From Actinosynnema pretiosum (GTDB taxonomy: Bacteria > Actinomycetota > Actinomycetes > Mycobacteriales > Pseudonocardiaceae): a DNA stretch of 64,000 nucleotides. This document shows positions 1 to 8,287 of the stretch, in pieces (position 1 is the first letter of the stretch; every line of letters begins with the position of its first letter). The stretch covers positions 62,001 to 126,000 of the forward strand of contig NZ_JAMTCF010000005.1 in NCBI RefSeq assembly GCF_024171695.1, in the 5' to 3' direction. The notes below the pieces were generated by a model, which was given only the letters and a program-made list of their open reading frames with translations, had not been told where the DNA came from and ran no database searches. The translations under genes were made by a program, and so were the position numbers.

Positions 1-2258
1 CCGCGGCGGCCGTCAGCGGCCGTGCGCGGACCAGGGGCCGCACGGCGTTCCTCTTCACCGGCCAGGGCGCCCAGCGTCCCGGCATGGGGCTGGCACTGCG
101 CGCGCACCACCCGGTCTTCGCGGAGGCGTTCGACGAGATCGACGACGTGCTCGACCTCGGCCTCGCGGAGGTGCTGGCCTCGGAGGACCCCGAGCTGGTG
201 CGCAGGACCGAGTACGCGCAACCGGCGCTGTTCGCCTTCGAGGTCGCGATGTTCCGGCTGGTCACCTCGCTCGGGGTCAGACCGGCCGTCCTGACGGGAC
301 ACTCGATCGGCGAGCTGGCCGCCGCGCACGTGGCGGGTGTGCTCGACCTGCCCGACGCGTGCGCGCTCGTCGCGGCGCGCGGCAAGCTGATGCAGGCGCT
401 GCCGGAAGGCGGCGTGATGGTCGCGGTGGCCGCGAGCGAGGACGAGGTCGTCCCGCTGCTGGCGGACGCTCCCGGCCGCGTGGCGATCGCGGCGGTCAAC
501 GGCCCCGGCGCGGTGGTGCTCTCCGGCGACGAGGCCGCCGTCCTGGCGGTCGCGGGGCGGTTCGCCAAGACCCGTCGGCTCACCGTCTCGCACGCCTTCC
601 ACTCCCCGCTGGTGGACGACGTGCTCGCCGATTTCCGCTTGGTGGCGGACAAGCTGGCCTACCACGAGCCGAGCATCCCGATCGTCTCGGCGCTCACCGG
701 CCGCGCCGCCACGACCGAGCTGACCGACCCCGGCTACTGGGTGCGCCACGCGCGCGAGACCGTGCGGTTCGCGGACGCGGTGGCGACCTTGCACGCCTCC
801 GGTGTCACCCGCTACGTCGAACTCGGCCCCGACGCCGTGCTGACCGGGATGGCCGACGACTGCCTCGGCGAGGACGGCGGGACCGGGCTCGTCGCCCTCG
901 GACGTCGCCAGGTCGAGGAACCCCTGGCCCTGGCCGCCGGTCTCGCACGGCTGCACGCCGACGGAGTGGCGCTCGACTGGCGGAAGCTGTTCCCCGGCAC
1001 GCGCCTCGTGGCGCTGCCCACGTACGCCTTCCAGCGCGAGCACTACTGGTTGTCCTCGCAGGCGCAGCTCACCTTCGACACGCTGCCCGGCCACATCGAC
1101 GACGCCTCGTCAGAGAAGGCGTTGTGGGCGAGGATCTCCGGACTGCCCGCCGAGGAGCAGCGGGCGCTGCTGACCGACGCGGTGCGCGCGCACACCGCCG
1201 CCGTGCTCGGCCACGCGGGTCCCGGCGACGTCGACGCGGACGCGGTGTTCCTGGAGATCGGCATGGACTCGGTGTCGGCCACCGAGCTGCGCAACTCCCT
1301 CGCGGGCGTTCTCGGCACGGCACTGCCCTCGGGCGCCGTGTTCGACCACGGCACCCCGTCCGCGCTCGCCGCGCACCTGCGGGAGCAGTTGGCCGAGGGG
1401 GAGCGGCCTGCTTCCGGAGGCCCCGCCGAGGACGGGTCGGTGGCCGGGCTGGTGCGCAGGGCCGCGGCGGACGGCCGGATGTCCTCGGCGATCGACCTGC
1501 TGCGCGCCGTCGCGGACATCCTGCCCGCGTTCGACGGCGTCGGGGGGTTCGGCGCGGTGCCGCCGCCGGTCCGGCTCTCCACCGGGGACGACCCCGTCCG
1601 GCTGGTGTGCGTGCCCTCGCCGATGGCTCTCGGCGGAGCGCACCAGTACGCGCGGTTCGCCCGGCACTTCCACGGCGTGCGCGACGTCCTCGTGCCCGCC
1701 GTTCCGGGGTTCGGCGCGGGCGAGCCGCTGCCCGCTTCGGTGGCCGCGGTGGTGGACGTGCTGGTCGAGGGCGTTCGCGCCGCCTGCGAGGACGGCAGGC
1801 CCTACGTGCTCGTGGGCTACTCCTCGGGCGGGCAGTTCGCGCACTCCGCCGCCGAGGCTCTGGAGAGGGCCAACCTGCCCGCCGAGGGCGTGGTGGTGGT
1901 GGACACGTACCTGCCCGGCGGCGAGGGCAGGGACGACCTGTGGCGGAAGATGTTCGACGGGATGCTGGACCGCGAGTCCGCGTTCGGCGGGTTCGGCGCC
2001 TCCCGGCTCGCGGCGATGAGCCGCTACAGCGACCTGATCCAGCACTGCCCCCCTGGGGCGCTGACCGCGCCCGTCCTGTTCGTGCGGCCTTCCGAGTCCT
2101 TCGCCGAGGGGAATTCCGAGTGGCGGGCGATCTGGCCCGGCGACCACGAGCTGACCGAGGTGCCCGGAACGCACTTCACCATTTTGGAGGACTTCGCCTC
2201 GACCACGGCCGAGGCCGTCGACCGCTGGGTTCGCACGTCCCTGGAAATCAATCGGTGA
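1..2258 (+). CDS. Type I modular polyketide synthase, C-terminal end (AT-ACP-TE), 5' partial
   Basis: The frame is open from the first base of the window, so the N-terminus and the ketosynthase lie upstream. Residues are numbered from nt 3. An acyltransferase comes first: GQGAQRPGMG near 20, nucleophile motif GHSIGELAAA near 100, HAFH near 198. HAFH rather than YASH predicts malonyl-CoA as extender. The post-AT linker ends in YAFQREHYW near 345. No ketoreductase or dehydratase lies between AT and the acyl carrier protein, whose IGMDSVSATEL motif puts the phosphopantetheine Ser near 423. A thioesterase follows, with GYSSGG near 606, an Asp in VVDTYLPG and a His in GTHFT. This is therefore a chain-terminating module that would leave an unreduced beta-keto group before hydrolysis or macrocyclisation. 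The product is unknown. Confidence 0.95.
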   Translation, partial: AAAVSGRARTRGRTAFLFTGQGAQRPGMGLALRAHHPVFAEAFDEIDDVLDLGLAEVLASEDPELVRRTEYAQPALFAFEVAMFRLVTSLGVRPAVLTGHSIGELAAAHVAGVLDLPDACALVAARGKLMQALPEGGVMVAVAASEDEVVPLLADAPGRVAIAAVNGPGAVVLSGDEAAVLAVAGRFAKTRRLTVSHAFHSPLVDDVLADFRLVADKLAYHEPSIPIVSALTGRAATTELTDPGYWVRHARETVRFADAVATLHASGVTRYVELGPDAVLTGMADDCLGEDGGTGLVALGRRQVEEPLALAAGLARLHADGVALDWRKLFPGTRLVALPTYAFQREHYWLSSQAQLTFDTLPGHIDDASSEKALWARISGLPAEEQRALLTDAVRAHTAAVLGHAGPGDVDADAVFLEIGMDSVSATELRNSLAGVLGTALPSGAVFDHGTPSALAAHLREQLAEGERPASGGPAEDGSVAGLVRRAAADGRMSSAIDLLRAVADILPAFDGVGGFGAVPPPVRLSTGDDPVRLVCVPSPMALGGAHQYARFARHFHGVRDVLVPAVPGFGAGEPLPASVAAVVDVLVEGVRAACEDGRPYVLVGYSSGGQFAHSAAEALERANLPAEGVVVVDTYLPGGEGRDDLWRKMFDGMLDRESAFGGFGASRLAAMSRYSDLIQHCPPGALTAPVLFVRPSESFAEGNSEWRAIWPGDHELTEVPGTHFTILEDFASTTAEAVDRWVRTSLEINR

Positions 2259-2300
2259 GGTCAGGGGTGGGGGTGACGCGTGAGACGGTGACGGAGCTGT

Positions 2301-2552
2301 TCAGCTCGCCTTCGTGCGAAAATGCACGAGCCAGGCTTCCGCCTCGCACTGCACCGATTCGACGTCCACATTCAGCTGCCACGCTATTTCGTGCGCCGCC
2401 AGGTCCGGCCGCCAGTCGCTGCGCCGCAGTGCGATCCACATCGCGGTACCGCGCCGGCTGCACTTGTGCCAGCTCTGCTTGCTGTGGCAGAAGAGTTCGA
2501 GACATCCGTCGGGCAGTACACGGGCGATGAATTCATCATCATGCACCGTCAT
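2301..2552 (-). CDS. Small PqqD-like (RRE-type) protein
   Basis: This is an 83-residue protein encoded opposite the PKS end. The start is supported by a GGAGG eight bases before ATG. The segment GTAMWIALRRSDWRPDLAAH, followed by NVDVESVQCEAEAWL, follows the pattern of PqqD-fold proteins: a small-residue/T-A-x-W helix, a helical middle, then an xVDxxxVxxDxxxFL helix. That family binds leader peptides in RiPP pathways and also occurs as stand-alone proteins in actinomycetes. Three cysteines (C-L-E-L-F-C and HKC) are unusual. No precursor peptide, radical SAM or lasso cyclase lies beside it, so its partner is unknown. The family call is a pattern-based inference. Confidence 0.5.
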   Translation of the reverse strand: MTVHDDEFIARVLPDGCLELFCHSKQSWHKCSRRGTAMWIALRRSDWRPDLAAHEIAWQLNVDVESVQCEAEAWLVHFRTKAS

Positions 2553-2657
2553 ATTGTGAACCTCCGAGTCCGCAGCTGCCGCTGCGGATTCTGCATTGAT
2601 CTTGATACCTGGAGTTTACCGGACCTGAAGTGCGGACGCATTGGTGCTGACGTCAAT

Positions 2658-2673
2658 TCATACGGTTGTATGA
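2658..2673. promoter_or_regulatory. Inverted repeat TCATAC-N4-GTATGA, candidate operator
   Basis: Perfect 6-bp arms (TCATAC and GTATGA) flank a 4-bp spacer. The site lies in the roughly 310-bp gene-free stretch between the PqqD-like gene and the ABC operon. It is AT-rich relative to its surroundings. It could be a regulator site for either divergent unit. Confidence 0.4.
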
Positions 2674-2688
2674 GTCGGAGTGGGGAAA

Positions 2689-2767
2689 GTGGAGAAAAGT
2701 GGAGGTTCAAGGGGGTGGCGTGCTCCGCCTCGGCTACTGAGCGTGTCGAGGTGGAGAAAACTCTACC
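2689..2767. promoter_or_regulatory. GTGGAGAAAA direct repeats upstream of the ABC transporter operon
   Basis: The decamer GTGGAGAAAA occurs at 2689-2698 and again at 2751-2760, a spacing of 62 bases or about six helical turns. The second copy extends into an imperfect inverted repeat, GGTGGAG-AAAA-CTCTACC. Repeats phased like this are typical of response-regulator binding sites. The operon downstream encodes its own response regulator, so autoregulation is a reasonable inference. A possible -10 element, TAGCGT, follows near 2813. Confidence 0.35.
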
Positions 2768-2868
2768 TTCAATCGGCGGGTTAGGAGCAATGTCCCGTCC
2801 CGGTTCGATCGCTAGCGTCGAATCCAGACGCCGTGCTAGGAGCGCGGGAATCCAGTCAGGAGACCGCA

Positions 2869-3660
2869 GTGACCACAACCGCCATCCGCAGTCGCACCAA
2901 GGCGGTCCGACTCGAGGCCGTGACGAAGACCTATGGCAAGGGCAACAGCCAGGTCGCCGCGTTACCAGGGCTGAGCCTGGACTTCGGCGAAGGCACCTTC
3001 ACCGCCGTGATGGGCCCCTCCGGTTCCGGCAAGAGCACCTTCCTGCACTGCGCGGCGGGGCTCGTGACGCCGACCTCGGGCCGGGTGACCGTCGGCGGCA
3101 TCGACCTGTCCGGCCTGGACAGCACCCAGCTCACCGAGCTGCGGCGCGACCGGATCGGCTTCATCTTCCAGTCCTTCAACCTGATGCCCGCGCTGACGGT
3201 GATGGAGAACATCACCCTGCCGCTGCAGCTGGCGGGCAAGCGCGCGGACAAGGCGCTCATCAGCGAGGTCGTCCAGCGCGTCGGTCTGGCCGACCGGCTC
3301 AAGCACCGGCCGTCCGAGCTCTCCGGCGGGCAGCAGCAGCGCGTCGCGATCGCGCGGGCACTGGTGACCCGGCCCGCCGTGGTGTTCGCCGACGAGCCGA
3401 CCGGCGCCCTCGACACCCGCACCGCCTCCTCGGTGCTCGCCCTGCTGCGCCAGTCGGTCGACCGGGCGGGCCAGACGCTCGTCATGGTCACCCACGACCC
3501 GGTCGCCGCGTCCTACGCGGACCGCGTCGTGTTCCTGGTCGACGGCGCCGTCGCGGGTGAGCTGGTGTCGCCGACCGCCGACGCGGTCGCGGCGCGGATG
3601 ACCCGGCTCGGCGCCTGGCAGGACGACGCGGCGGACTCGCACGGGCGGGGTGGGTTCTGA
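2869..3660 (+). CDS. ABC transporter ATP-binding protein (MacB/LolD type)
   Basis: This 263-residue ATPase has Walker A GPSGSGKS near residue 50, a Q-loop in IFQSFNLMP, signature LSGGQQQRVAIARAL near 150, Walker B VVFADEPTGALD near 172 and an H-loop in VMVTHDP near 207. These place it in the MacB/LolD/FtsE class that energises FtsX-type permeases. The GTG at 2869 is chosen because AGGAG precedes it by six to seven bases. A GTG twelve codons upstream has no such site. The stop overlaps the ATG of the permease (TGATG), so the two subunits are translationally coupled. The likely role is export or extraction of a lipophilic or peptide substrate at the membrane. The substrate cannot be read from sequence. 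Confidence 0.93.
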   Translation: MTTTAIRSRTKAVRLEAVTKTYGKGNSQVAALPGLSLDFGEGTFTAVMGPSGSGKSTFLHCAAGLVTPTSGRVTVGGIDLSGLDSTQLTELRRDRIGFIFQSFNLMPALTVMENITLPLQLAGKRADKALISEVVQRVGLADRLKHRPSELSGGQQQRVAIARALVTRPAVVFADEPTGALDTRTASSVLALLRQSVDRAGQTLVMVTHDPVAASYADRVVFLVDGAVAGELVSPTADAVAARMTRLGAWQDDAADSHGRGGF

Positions 3661-6158
3661 TGTTCCAACTGGCACTGAGCACGCTCAAGTTCCGCAGGGC
3701 GAGCTTCGTCGCGACGTTCCTCGCGATGTTCCTCGGCGCTGCGATCGTGATCGCCTGCGGCGCGCTGATGGAGACCGGTGTCCGGATGTCCGCCGAGCCC
3801 CAGCGGCTCGGCGGCGCGCCGATCGTCGTCACCGGGCAGCAGTCCGGCGACGCGGGCGCGTTCACCGAGCGTCGCCACGTCGATCCGGAGCTGGCCGGCG
3901 TCGTGGCGTCGGTGCCCGGTGTCGAAGGCGTGGTTCCCGACGTCTCGGTCCAGTCGGCCGTGCTGCGCGACGGCAAGGCCGTGGGCGGAACCTCCTACGG
4001 CCACGGCTGGGGGAGCGCGGCGCTGACGCCCTACACCCTCTCCGACGGCACGGCGCCCGCCGCTCGTGACGACGTCGTGCTCGACTCCGACCTGGCAGCC
4101 GCTTCGGGGGTCGAGCCGGGCGCTTCGGTGCGCGTCGCGGTCCGCGGCATCACCCGGACCTTCCACGTCACCGGTGTCGCCGGGCAGGACGGCGGCGCGA
4201 ACCCCGCGAGCGCGCTGTTCTTCACCGACGACACCGCACGCCTGCTCGCGGGCGGCAGCACCGACTCCCTGGCCGTCGTGCTCGCTCCGGGCGCCGACGT
4301 GGACGCGGTCGCCGCCGCGATCAGCGCCGAGGTCGGCTCGGGCGCCGAAGTCCGCACCGGGGACGCCCGAGGGCTCGCCGAGCTGCCGGGCGCGCTCGCG
4401 AGCCAGAAGACGATCGTCATCCTCGCCGCGGTCTTCGGCACGGCGGTCGTGCTCATCGTGATGTTCGGCGTCGCCTCGACGTTCGGGCTGTCCCTGCAGC
4501 AGCGGGTGCGCGAGATGGCGCTGCTGCGCGGCGTCGGCGCCACGCCGGTGCAGCTGCGCCGGATGATCGGCTCCGAGACGGCCGTGCTGTCGGTGCTGGC
4601 CGTGCTCCTGGCGCTCCTCCCCGGGTACTGGCTCGGCGAGGCGCTCTTCGCCGTGCTGTCCTCCAGCGGCGTGGTGCCGTCCTCGGTGGTCTACCACGCG
4701 GGCTGGGCGCCCATGGCCGTCGGCGGGCTGGTCACCGTGCTGGCCGCCGCGCTCGCGACCCGCTTCGCCGGGCGGAAGTCCGCGCGCACCGAACCGGTGG
4801 TCGCCGCCGCGGAGAGCGCGTCGGAAGCCGGGTGGTTCAGCGCGTGGCGGCTGGTCTTCGCGCTGTTCTTCCTCGCCAACGGCATCGCACTCGCCGTGGT
4901 GACCGCGACGCTGATGGAGAACGGCCCCACTCTGGCCACCACGGCGGGGCCTGCCTCGGTGCTGTTCTGCATCGGCATCGCGCTGCTCGCCCCCGGCATC
5001 ACGAAGGCGCTGGTCGCCGCGCTGTGGCTGCCGGTCCGGCTGGTCAGCGGGCTGTCGGGCAAGCTCGCGCTGCGGAACGCGATGACGTCGTCGGTGCGGA
5101 CGGCGGGGGCCGTCGCGCCGATCATCCTGCTCGTCGGCATCGCCACGAGCACGCTGTACATGCAGGCCACCGAGGACGCCGTGTCGCAGACCTCGTACGA
5201 CCGGAACGTGCTCGCGGACCACCTGCTCATCTCCTCCTCGGGCGGCTTCGCCCCCGAGGTGCTCGACCGGGTGCGGGCCACGCCGGGCGTGTCGGCGGCC
5301 ACGGACTTCGTCACCAGCACGGGCTACCTGGAGGGCGTCGGCGACTCGGTCGAACTGCGCGGTGTCTCCTCGGACGGCGTGGCGCTGAACCTCGACCTGC
5401 CGCTGGTCGCGGGTTCGCTGGACCGGCTCACCGGTGACGCGGTGGCGCTCTCGGACAAGACCGCCGAGAAGCAGGGCGTCAAGGTCGGCGACCGGCTGCC
5501 GCTCCAGCTCGGCGACGGCGCGGGCATCCGGCCCACCGTGGTCGCCCTGTACGCCGACAACCCCGACCAGAACTACCTGACGCTGCCCTCGGAGACCCTC
5601 GCGCCGCACACCACCGAAGGCGTGCCCGGCCAGATCCTGGTCCGCTCCTCGGAGGGCCAGGCGGACGCGGTGCGCGACCGGCTCTCCACCCTCGCCTCGG
5701 GCGTGCCCGGCACCGAACTGGTCGACAGCTCCGCGCTGGCCGCCCGCAACAACCAGATCCAGCAGATCCTCGCCTCGGCCAACTACACGATCGTCGCGAT
5801 GATCGCGAGCTACGCGGCGATCACCGTGCTCAACACGCTGATCGCGGTGACCCGCAAGCGGAAGGCCGAGTTCGGGCTCCAGCAGCTGGTCGGCGCGACC
5901 AAGCGGCAGGTGCTCGGGATGCTGACCGCCGAGGGCGTGCTGATCGGCGCGGTGGCGATCCTGCTGGGCACGATCGCGTCGGCCGTCACGATCGTGCCCT
6001 ACAGCCTGGTCAAGACCGGCTCCTGGCTGCCGTCCGGCTCCGTCGGGATCTACCTGGCAATCGTCGCCTGCTCGCTGCTGCTGGTGTTCGGCGCGACGCT
6101 GACGTCCTCCTGGCGGGGCATGCGCTCGCCCGCGGTGGAGGCGGTCAAGGAAGGATGA
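3660..6158 (+). CDS. FtsX-like ABC transporter permease
   Basis: This is an 832-residue membrane protein. One N-terminal transmembrane helix (about 15-37) is followed by a large extracytoplasmic domain and a first FtsX core near 250-375. A second hydrophobic block begins near 395, with another soluble domain, and a final FtsX core sits near 705-825. The pattern MALLRGVGATPVQLRRMI in the first core and FGLQQLVGATKRQVLGML in the second is the usual cytoplasmic coupling loop. The duplicated FtsX layout is common in actinobacterial macrolide or lipid exporters of the DUF214 type. It overlaps the ATPase gene upstream and the kinase gene downstream (ATGA), so all four genes form one operon. Self-resistance to the neighbouring polyketide is possible but unproven. 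Confidence 0.9.
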   Translation: MFQLALSTLKFRRASFVATFLAMFLGAAIVIACGALMETGVRMSAEPQRLGGAPIVVTGQQSGDAGAFTERRHVDPELAGVVASVPGVEGVVPDVSVQSAVLRDGKAVGGTSYGHGWGSAALTPYTLSDGTAPAARDDVVLDSDLAAASGVEPGASVRVAVRGITRTFHVTGVAGQDGGANPASALFFTDDTARLLAGGSTDSLAVVLAPGADVDAVAAAISAEVGSGAEVRTGDARGLAELPGALASQKTIVILAAVFGTAVVLIVMFGVASTFGLSLQQRVREMALLRGVGATPVQLRRMIGSETAVLSVLAVLLALLPGYWLGEALFAVLSSSGVVPSSVVYHAGWAPMAVGGLVTVLAAALATRFAGRKSARTEPVVAAAESASEAGWFSAWRLVFALFFLANGIALAVVTATLMENGPTLATTAGPASVLFCIGIALLAPGITKALVAALWLPVRLVSGLSGKLALRNAMTSSVRTAGAVAPIILLVGIATSTLYMQATEDAVSQTSYDRNVLADHLLISSSGGFAPEVLDRVRATPGVSAATDFVTSTGYLEGVGDSVELRGVSSDGVALNLDLPLVAGSLDRLTGDAVALSDKTAEKQGVKVGDRLPLQLGDGAGIRPTVVALYADNPDQNYLTLPSETLAPHTTEGVPGQILVRSSEGQADAVRDRLSTLASGVPGTELVDSSALAARNNQIQQILASANYTIVAMIASYAAITVLNTLIAVTRKRKAEFGLQQLVGATKRQVLGMLTAEGVLIGAVAILLGTIASAVTIVPYSLVKTGSWLPSGSVGIYLAIVACSLLLVFGATLTSSWRGMRSPAVEAVKEG

Positions 6159-7549
6159 CCACGACCACCGGTCGCGGATCGCCTCCGTTCCGGAACGGAG
6201 GCGATTCGCCCGCCGCGCTCGTGCGGGAGAAGTGGAATCATGGTCGGGTGCACCCGATCGCGGTCTCCTGGCGCCCCTGGCTCCGCCGCGCCGTCCTGCA
6301 CACCGCGATCGGCATGGCCGCCGGAGCGGGCGCGCTGCTCTCGATCGTCCTGTTCATCTCGACGACGTACTTCATCGTCATGTGCCTGATCGGCATCGGC
6401 TTCGTCGTGCTCCCGCACCTGACCCTGGCCGTGCGGTGGTTGTGCGATCTCAACCGCCGCGCGGCCACCCGCGTCGGAGTGCCGGTCGAGCGCCCGTACC
6501 TCCCGCCGCCGGAGCAGGTGGAGCGCGACATCGTCGGCTGGATGCGCCGCTGCAAGTGGATCCTCGCGGACCCGGCGACCTGGCGCGATCTGCTGTGGCT
6601 GCTGCTGAACTGCGCGGCGGGCGCGGTGGCCGTGCTGCCCGCGGCGCTGCTCTACTACGTCGGTCACGGGCTCGTGCTCGCGAGCGGCCTCTGGATCGTC
6701 TTCGCCGAGGACGGTTCTCCGACCTGGTACGCCTTCTTCCGAGTCGGCAGCTGGGGCGCCGCGGTCGCCGCGGTCGCCGTCGCGGTCGTGGTGTTCGTGG
6801 TGTGGCTGACGCTGTCGCCGTGGATCGTCACGGGCTACGCGCACTTCGTCCGCTTGCTGCTCGGCCCCACCGAGCGGAGCAGGCTCGCCCACCGCGTGCT
6901 GCACCTCGCCGAGACCCGTTCCGGCGCGTTGGACACCCAGGCGGCGGAACTGCGGCGGATCGAGCGCGATCTGCACGACGGCGTGCAGGCCCGGCTGGTG
7001 AGCCTCGGCCTGCAGCTCGGCGTGGCCGACCGCCACGTCGCCAACAACGACGGCGAGCAAGCGCGGCAGGTGCTGCGCGAGGTCCGCGCGTCGTCCGTGC
7101 AGGCGCTGCGGGAACTCCGCGACCTGGTGCGCGGCATCCACCCCCCGGTGCTCGCCGAACGCGGCTTCGCCGACGCCGTGCGCGCGCTCGGGCTGGCCAG
7201 TCCGCTGGCCGTCGAGGTCACGCTCGACCTGCCGGGAAGGCTGCCCGACCCGGTGGAGTCGGCGGTGTACTTCTCGATCTCGGAGCTGCTGGCGAACGTG
7301 CTCAAGCACTCCGGCGCGCGCCGCGTCGACATCGTCGGCGGGCACACCGGGGGTGTGTTCCACGTCGTGGTCACCGATGACGGCCGCGGCGGCGCGGTCC
7401 TCACGGAGGCGGGCGGACTCGGTGGGATCCGGCGCAGGCTGGCCGCGTTCGACGGGATCCTCTACCTGGACAGCCCGCCCGGCGGTCCCACGAGAACAAA
7501 GATGGAGGTGCCGTGCGCGTTGTTCTCGCCGAGGACCTCTTCCTCCTGA
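6155..7549 (+). CDS. Sensor histidine kinase, NarL-system type (HisKA_3)
   Basis: This 464-residue kinase has two pairs of hydrophobic segments in the first 220 residues, which resembles the membrane-embedded putative sensor domain of actinobacterial kinases rather than a periplasmic sensor. The phospho-acceptor His lies in IERDLHDGVQ near 274. The ATPase domain shows ISELLANVLKHSG near 375 and VTDDGRGGA near 407. The ATG at 6155 overlaps the permease stop. A 28-bp perfect palindrome lies inside codons 8-17, so a start at GTG 6221 or GTG 6248 is possible, which would make that stretch intercistronic. An intramembrane-type sensor beside an FtsX exporter fits detection of an envelope-active compound. 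Confidence 0.88.
   Translation: MTTTTGRGSPPFRNGGDSPAALVREKWNHGRVHPIAVSWRPWLRRAVLHTAIGMAAGAGALLSIVLFISTTYFIVMCLIGIGFVVLPHLTLAVRWLCDLNRRAATRVGVPVERPYLPPPEQVERDIVGWMRRCKWILADPATWRDLLWLLLNCAAGAVAVLPAALLYYVGHGLVLASGLWIVFAEDGSPTWYAFFRVGSWGAAVAAVAVAVVVFVVWLTLSPWIVTGYAHFVRLLLGPTERSRLAHRVLHLAETRSGALDTQAAELRRIERDLHDGVQARLVSLGLQLGVADRHVANNDGEQARQVLREVRASSVQALRELRDLVRGIHPPVLAERGFADAVRALGLASPLAVEVTLDLPGRLPDPVESAVYFSISELLANVLKHSGARRVDIVGGHTGGVFHVVVTDDGRGGAVLTEAGGLGGIRRRLAAFDGILYLDSPPGGPTRTKMEVPCALFSPRTSSS
6178..6205. promoter_or_regulatory. 28-bp perfect palindrome inside the operon
   Basis: The half-site ATCGCCTCCGTTCC is followed directly by its exact reverse complement, with no spacer. It lies 20 bases after the permease stop and within the first codons of the kinase as annotated. 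As RNA it can form a 12-bp stem with a four-base loop, though no U-run follows. It could be an intra-operonic terminator, a processing site or an operator. Confidence 0.6.
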
Positions 7550-8157
7550 GACAAGGCATTGTTCAGCTGTTGGAGGTGCACGGGTGCACCGTGCTGGAGG
7601 CGGTCGACAACGGCGTCGACTTCATGGCCGCCGTCGCCCGGCACCGGCCGGACGTGGCGATCGTCGACGTGCGCCTGCCCCCCACCTTCACCACCGAGGG
7701 CCTGCAGGCCGCGCTGCGGGTGCGGCGCGAGCACTCCGGGGTGCCGATCCTCGTGCTGTCGCAGCACGTGGAGCAGATGTACGCGCGGGAGCTGCTCAGC
7801 GACGGCAGGGGAGGGATCGGCTATCTGCTCAAGGACAGCGTCCTCGACGACGTGCAGTTCATCGACGCGGTGCGCCGGGTCGCAGGCGGCGGAACCGCGA
7901 TGGACCCCATGGTGGTGGCGCAGCTGATGGTCAGTCACTCCCAGGACGAGCCGCTGGCCGCGCTCAGCACCCGCGAGCGCGAGATCCTGGAGCTGATGGC
8001 GGAGGGCCGCTCGAACACCTCGATCGCCCAGCACCTCGTGGTCACCGAGGGCACCGTGGCCAAGCACATCTCCAGCATCTTCACGAAGCTGGTGCTCCCG
8101 GCGACCGGGGACACCAACCGCCGGGTGCTCGCGGTGCTGGCCTACCTCAACACCTGA
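7513..8157 (+). CDS. LuxR/NarL-family response regulator
   Basis: This 214-residue regulator has a receiver domain with phospho-acceptor Asp in VAIVDVRLPP near 52 and the conserved Lys in YLLKDSV. A LuxR helix-turn-helix spans about 150-205 (LSTREREILELMAEG, TEGTVAKHISSIFTKL). The GTG start at 7513 has GGAGG five bases upstream and lies inside the 3' end of the kinase gene, a 37-bp overlap. It is the cognate partner of that kinase and probably controls the ABC genes in the same operon. The insertion of PPTFTTEGLQAAL after the receiver Asp is typical of an actinobacterial subgroup. Confidence 0.93.
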   Translation: MRVVLAEDLFLLRQGIVQLLEVHGCTVLEAVDNGVDFMAAVARHRPDVAIVDVRLPPTFTTEGLQAALRVRREHSGVPILVLSQHVEQMYARELLSDGRGGIGYLLKDSVLDDVQFIDAVRRVAGGGTAMDPMVVAQLMVSHSQDEPLAALSTREREILELMAEGRSNTSIAQHLVVTEGTVAKHISSIFTKLVLPATGDTNRRVLAVLAYLNT

Positions 8158-8287
8158 GCGCGCTCAGCCGAGCAGCGCCGCTTGATCGTCGCGGAAGCAC
8201 GGGGACGGCCGAACAGGTCATTGATCGGCCTTCCTCAGCGCACCAGGCTGAGACGCGGACGTTCCACACTCTCGGCTGAGGTGGGCG

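Noticed and set aside
3513-5609. Roughly 700-codon open frame antisense to the FtsX permease
   Set aside because: Composition (Arg, Gly, His, Gln) is that of a shadow frame and there is no ribosome-binding site. The permease frame has complete FtsX domains.
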